Origin: Candidatus Delongbacteria bacterium | GTDB taxonomy: Bacteria; UBA4055 | Assembly (NCBI GenBank): GCA_028702975.1 | Contig: JAQVNT010000048.1 | Span: 1-9,378, forward strand | Direction of reading: 5' to 3' | DNA: 9,378 bases | Shown: piece by piece, positions 7,532 through 9,378 of the stretch | Position numbering within the stretch: the first letter of the stretch is position 1 | Layout of the letters: each line of letters opens with the position of its first letter | Translations under genes and position numbers: made by a program | The notes under the pieces: generated by a model | What the model was told of the DNA's origin: nothing | Database searches by the model: none | Seen by the model: only the letters and a program-made list of their open reading frames with translations

Positions 7532-7960
7532 ATGAAAACAATAAGCGCAAAACACAGCGACATCGACAGAAAATGGTATCTTGTCGACGCTGAGGGGAAA
7601 ACTCTCGGGCGAATAGCTACCGAGATCACTCACAGGCTTATGGGCAAGCACAAACCGCTTTTCACGCCCCATATTGACCTGGGCGACTTCATCGTCGTAG
7701 TAAACGCAGAGAAGGTTGTTCTTACGGGAGCAAAAGAAAAAGATAAAACTTATTTCACTTATTCCGGCTATCCGGGTGGAGATAAGTTCACGAGCGTTGA
7801 AAAAATGAGAGAGAAGCATCCTGAAAGGATCATCAGCAACGCAGTAAGCGGTATGCTTCCCAAAAATAAGATGAGGGCAAGAAGGCTCACAAGACTGAAA
7901 GTCTTTATAGGACCGGAGCATACTCATCAGGCACAACAACCTGAAGTTCTGAACATATAA
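7532..7960 (+). CDS. rplM: 50S ribosomal protein L13
   Basis: This 142-residue protein has the normal bacterial L13 length. Diagnostic blocks are WYLVDAEGKTLGRIATEI (15-32), LMGKHKP..TPHIDLGDFIVVVNAEK (36-61), LTGAKEKDKTYF..SGYPGG (64-83), HPERII..AVSGMLPKN (96-112), and the end RLKVF.G..H.HQAQQPE. L13 binds 23S rRNA early in large-subunit assembly. The start is clear: AGGAGA lies 5 nt before ATG 7532. The rpsI start follows 23 nt after its stop, the usual rplM-rpsI pairing, so one transcript is expected. It sits behind a strong promoter and a probable regulatory leader. Nothing in the protein is unusual. Confidence 0.98.
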   Translation: MKTISAKHSDIDRKWYLVDAEGKTLGRIATEITHRLMGKHKPLFTPHIDLGDFIVVVNAEKVVLTGAKEKDKTYFTYSGYPGGDKFTSVEKMREKHPERIISNAVSGMLPKNKMRARRLTRLKVFIGPEHTHQAQQPEVLNI

Positions 7961-7983
7961 TAAAATTAAAGGATATGACATAA

Positions 7984-8385
7984 ATGAAAGCTAATGCGCA
8001 CGGATTTAACACAGCGGTCGGAAGAAGAAAATCAGCCACCGCAAGAGTCAGGATCAAAGCCGGAGAAGGCAAGATCATTGTTAACAATACTGACAGTCTT
8101 GAATATTTCAAGAAGAAGATACTTCAGATGGATCTTGAACAGCCTCTGGACATCACAGGCAACACAGGCAAATACGATGTATTCGTAAATGTGAGAGGCG
8201 GCGGACTTTCCGGACAGGCGGGAGCTACAAGACTCGGGATCGCAAGAGCGCTCGTGACCGTTGATGAAAATCTGAAAAGAGCTCTCAGGGCCGCAGGAAT
8301 GCTCACAAGGGATTCAAGACAGAAAGAAAGAAAGAAATACGGACTTGCGAAAGCAAGAAAAAGATACCAGTTCTCTAAGAGATAA
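7984..8385 (+). CDS. rpsI: 30S ribosomal protein S9
   Basis: This 133-residue protein has the standard S9 features: [15 protein letters not shown] (10-24), [21 protein letters not shown] (70-90), [20 protein letters not shown] (107-126), and the C-terminal SKR. In S9 that basic tail reaches the P-site tRNA in the small-subunit head. AAAGGA (7968-7973) lies 10 nt before the ATG, a weaker context than those of rplM and rpsB. It is the second gene of the rplM transcript. The stop codon lies within a small hairpin (AAGAGA/TCTCTT at 8377-8392) that has no real U-run, so read-through into the rpsB leader is likely. Confidence 0.98.
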   Translation: MKANAHGFNTAVGRRKSATARVRIKAGEGKIIVNNTDSLEYFKKKILQMDLEQPLDITGNTGKYDVFVNVRGGGLSGQAGATRLGIARALVTVDENLKRALRAAGMLTRDSRQKERKKYGLAKARKRYQFSKR

Positions 8386-8470
8386 TTCTCTTTCAGAGCA
8401 GAAAAGCATTCTGCGATCCGGCTGTTGGGGTGCGGCTTAGACTGCCGTTTCAACAAAGGAGATGAACAGA

Positions 8471-8509
8471 ATGCGGATAATCCCGGCAATGAGCCGGGAT
8501 GCGCCTTAA
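8471..8509 (+). CDS. Possible 12-residue leader peptide upstream of rpsB
   Basis: ATG 8471 opens a 12-codon frame (MRIIPAMSRDAP) ending in TAA at 8507-8509. AAAGGAG (8455-8461) lies 9 nt upstream, as good a Shine-Dalgarno as most genes here have. The frame contains the whole 8-bp hairpin at 8480-8500 and ends inside the next stem. Its ATG lies in the segment 8467-8474 that can pair with 8406-8413. A second in-frame ATG at 8462 is too close to the Shine-Dalgarno. It could be a translated leader peptide, a decoy ribosome site acting as an S2/30S-binding element, or chance; nothing shows translation. Confidence 0.3.
   Translation: MRIIPAMSRDAP
8480..8500 (+). repeat. Perfect 8-bp GC-rich hairpin in the rpsB leader
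   Basis: ATCCCGGC pairs fully with GCCGGGAT around the loop AATGA. It is the most stable local structure in the window. No T-run follows, so it is not an intrinsic terminator and more likely a structural stem of the leader RNA. Confidence 0.75.
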
Positions 8510-8544
8510 AAGGGCGGACAACCCCAAAAATAAAAGGAGAAACA

Positions 8545-9369
8545 ATGCCGAGAGTAAGCGTACAGCAGCTGTTACTGGCGGGATCCCACTTCGGACACCT
8601 GTCCAAAAGATGGAACCCAAAAATGAGGCCTTATATCTTCACGAAGAAGAAAGGCATTCACCTGATCGATCTGAACAAGACGGCTCAAATGATCGACGAA
8701 GCCTGCGATGCTGCCATGAAGATCGTAGCGAAAAGAGGAAAGATACTGTTCGTGGGAACAAAAGCGCAGGCCAAAGACCTTCTGAAAGAAGAAGCGGTAA
8801 GATGCGGAATGAACTATGTGACTGAAAGATGGCTCGGAGGATTTCTGACCAACTTCCAGACAATAAGAAATTCCATAAGGACATTGGAAGAACTTGAGAG
8901 AAAAGCTACAGACGGTACTTATCAGAAGATCAACAAAAGGGAAAAGATCGTTATCGAGAAAGATAAAGAGAAGCTTAATAATGTACTTGAAGGCGTAAGG
9001 ACTATGAAAGTTGTTCCGAACGCGATCTTCGTTGTCGATACAATAAAAGAAACGATCGCAATAAAAGAGGCAAAGAAATTAAACATTCCTGTTTTTGCAA
9101 TATGCGATACAAATTCGGATGTTGATGATATAGATTATATTATCCCGGCAAACGATGATGCATTTAAATCGATCGGTCTGATCACAAAGGTTTTCAGTGA
9201 TTCTATTCTTGAAGCCAGCCAGGTAGCGAACATCAAAGCGGGTGACGAGGGCAGAGTTCAGCATGAAGATACTGAAGCCGCTGAAAGAAAAAGAGTTCCG
9301 AAAAGACCTCTGAGAAAGACTGTCGAAAAAGAAGACGGCGCTGAAGAACCCCAGGCTGAAAAAGAGTAA
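8545..9369 (+). CDS. rpsB: 30S ribosomal protein S2
   Basis: This 274-residue protein starts MPRVSVQQLLLAGSHFGH, the classic S2 opening, followed by WNPKMRPYIF..K.GIHLIDL (23-43), ILFVGTKAQAKDLL (67-80), ERWLGGFLTNFQTIRNSI (94-111), and the hallmark CDTNSDVDDIDYIIPANDDA (187-206). S2 joins the 30S platform late through S1 and 16S rRNA. ATG 8545 has AGGAG 5 nt upstream and matches the family start; an in-frame TTG at 8425 would add 40 residues with no S2 character. The last 40 or so residues (from about 232) form a charged Glu/Lys/Arg-rich tail, probably disordered and variable among relatives. The initiation region AGGAGAAACAATG is identical to that of rplM. It is likely regulated through the structured leader and normally followed by tsf. 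Confidence 0.98.
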   Translation: MPRVSVQQLLLAGSHFGHLSKRWNPKMRPYIFTKKKGIHLIDLNKTAQMIDEACDAAMKIVAKRGKILFVGTKAQAKDLLKEEAVRCGMNYVTERWLGGFLTNFQTIRNSIRTLEELERKATDGTYQKINKREKIVIEKDKEKLNNVLEGVRTMKVVPNAIFVVDTIKETIAIKEAKKLNIPVFAICDTNSDVDDIDYIIPANDDAFKSIGLITKVFSDSILEASQVANIKAGDEGRVQHEDTEAAERKRVPKRPLRKTVEKEDGAEEPQAEKE

Positions 9370-9378
9370 AAATAAAAG
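9360..9378 (+). promoter_or_regulatory. Start of a ribosome binding site for a following gene (cut by window edge)
   Basis: After the rpsB stop the sequence reads AAAAATAAAAG to the last base. The same 11 nt precede the rpsB Shine-Dalgarno (8526-8536), where they continue GAGAAACAATG. This suggests the next gene begins roughly 10 nt beyond the window; from conserved rpsB-tsf order, elongation factor Ts is expected. Confidence 0.4.

Larger units (their letters stand above)
8386..8544 (+). promoter_or_regulatory. Candidate rpsB (S2) autoregulatory leader RNA
   Basis: This 159-nt spacer contains at least seven complementary segments. Local hairpins are GCAGAA/TTCTGC (8398-8403/8409-8414), TGTTG/CAACA (8423-8427/8451-8455) enclosing CGGC/GCCG (8433-8436/8444-8447), the perfect 8-bp ATCCCGGC/GCCGGGAT (8480-8487/8493-8500, loop AATGA), and a 6-bp stem with one G-U pair (8502-8507/8511-8516). 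Long-range pairings are GCATTCTG/CAGAATGC (8406-8413/8467-8474) and TTGGGGT/ACCCCAA (8425-8431/8521-8527); these two cross, giving a pseudoknot or a switch. The second closes 7 nt before the rpsB Shine-Dalgarno AGGAG (8535-8539). No promoter-like pair was found here, so it probably belongs to the rplM-rpsI transcript. S2 leaders with pseudoknots are known in gamma-proteobacteria; equivalence is inferred. Confidence 0.6.

Noticed and set aside
7505..7981. 158-codon minus-strand frame over rplM
   Set aside because: It is antisense to a certain L13 gene, with no recognisable domain.
7975..7983. ATG-ACA-TAA minimal frame abutting the rpsI start
   Set aside because: It lies only a base or two after AAAGGA, too close for initiation. 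Two codons are likely to occur by chance.
8377..8392. Hairpin over the rpsI stop as an intrinsic terminator
   Set aside because: The 6-bp AT-rich stem is followed only by TCAGAG, with no U-run. The downstream leader and rpsB have no promoter of their own that I can see.
8425..8544. TTG-initiated 40-residue extension of S2
   Set aside because: The residues do not resemble S2, the upstream region lacks a Shine-Dalgarno, and ATG 8545 has a strong one and the family-typical first residues.
8124..8606. 160-codon minus-strand frame across rpsI and the rpsB leader
   Set aside because: It is a shadow of S9 and of the structured spacer, with no recognisable domain.

Overview
The window is a 9.4 kb piece of bacterial chromosome. 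It probably comes from the FCB group (Bacteroidota, Cloacimonadota, Fibrobacterota and relatives). Three things point that way: a GldA/GldF/GldG-type ABC transporter, a C10-family cysteine protease with a LamG-like tail, and promoters resembling the Bacteroidota consensus (TTTG, about 20 nt, TAnnTTTG) upstream of rplM, lepB and the gldA-like gene. Unlike typical Bacteroidota, nearly every gene here has a purine-rich Shine-Dalgarno sequence, and some are strong (AGGAGG, AGGAGA). The lineage is therefore an inference and I do not name a genus.

Left half, minus strand (about 6170 down to 1): a probable operon of a GldA-like ATPase, a single 734-residue protein fusing a GldF-like permease to a GldG-like periplasmic part, and a DUF4340-type membrane-anchored protein. 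The spacers are 13 and 18 nt. After a 74-nt AT-rich gap comes a secreted C10 (streptopain-type) protease with a Spi-like propeptide, an Ig-like region and a LamG/concanavalin-like domain. It runs off the left edge.

Centre (6127-6326): a divergent regulatory region. It carries promoter-like elements for both directions and two imperfect inverted repeats, one of them 27 bp.

Right half, plus strand: lepB (signal peptidase I, with a long insert between the catalytic boxes), then the ribosomal cluster rplM (L13), rpsI (S9) and rpsB (S2). The last bases look like the ribosome binding site of a further gene, by synteny probably tsf. The rplM mRNA has a leader of about 138 nt that would begin in a hairpin. 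The 159-nt rpsI-rpsB spacer is the most structured non-coding stretch. It has several hairpins, two long-range pairings that would cross as a pseudoknot, and a 12-codon open reading frame with its own Shine-Dalgarno sequence. It looks like an S2 autoregulatory leader with a possible translated leader peptide.

The genes share an envelope and secretion theme on the left (ABC export machinery, a secreted protease, and the signal peptidase that could process it) and a translation theme on the right. The protein-coding genes belong to recognised families. The novelty, if any, lies in the two ribosomal leaders and the divergent control region. No rRNA, tRNA, CRISPR array, insertion sequence or integrase was seen.
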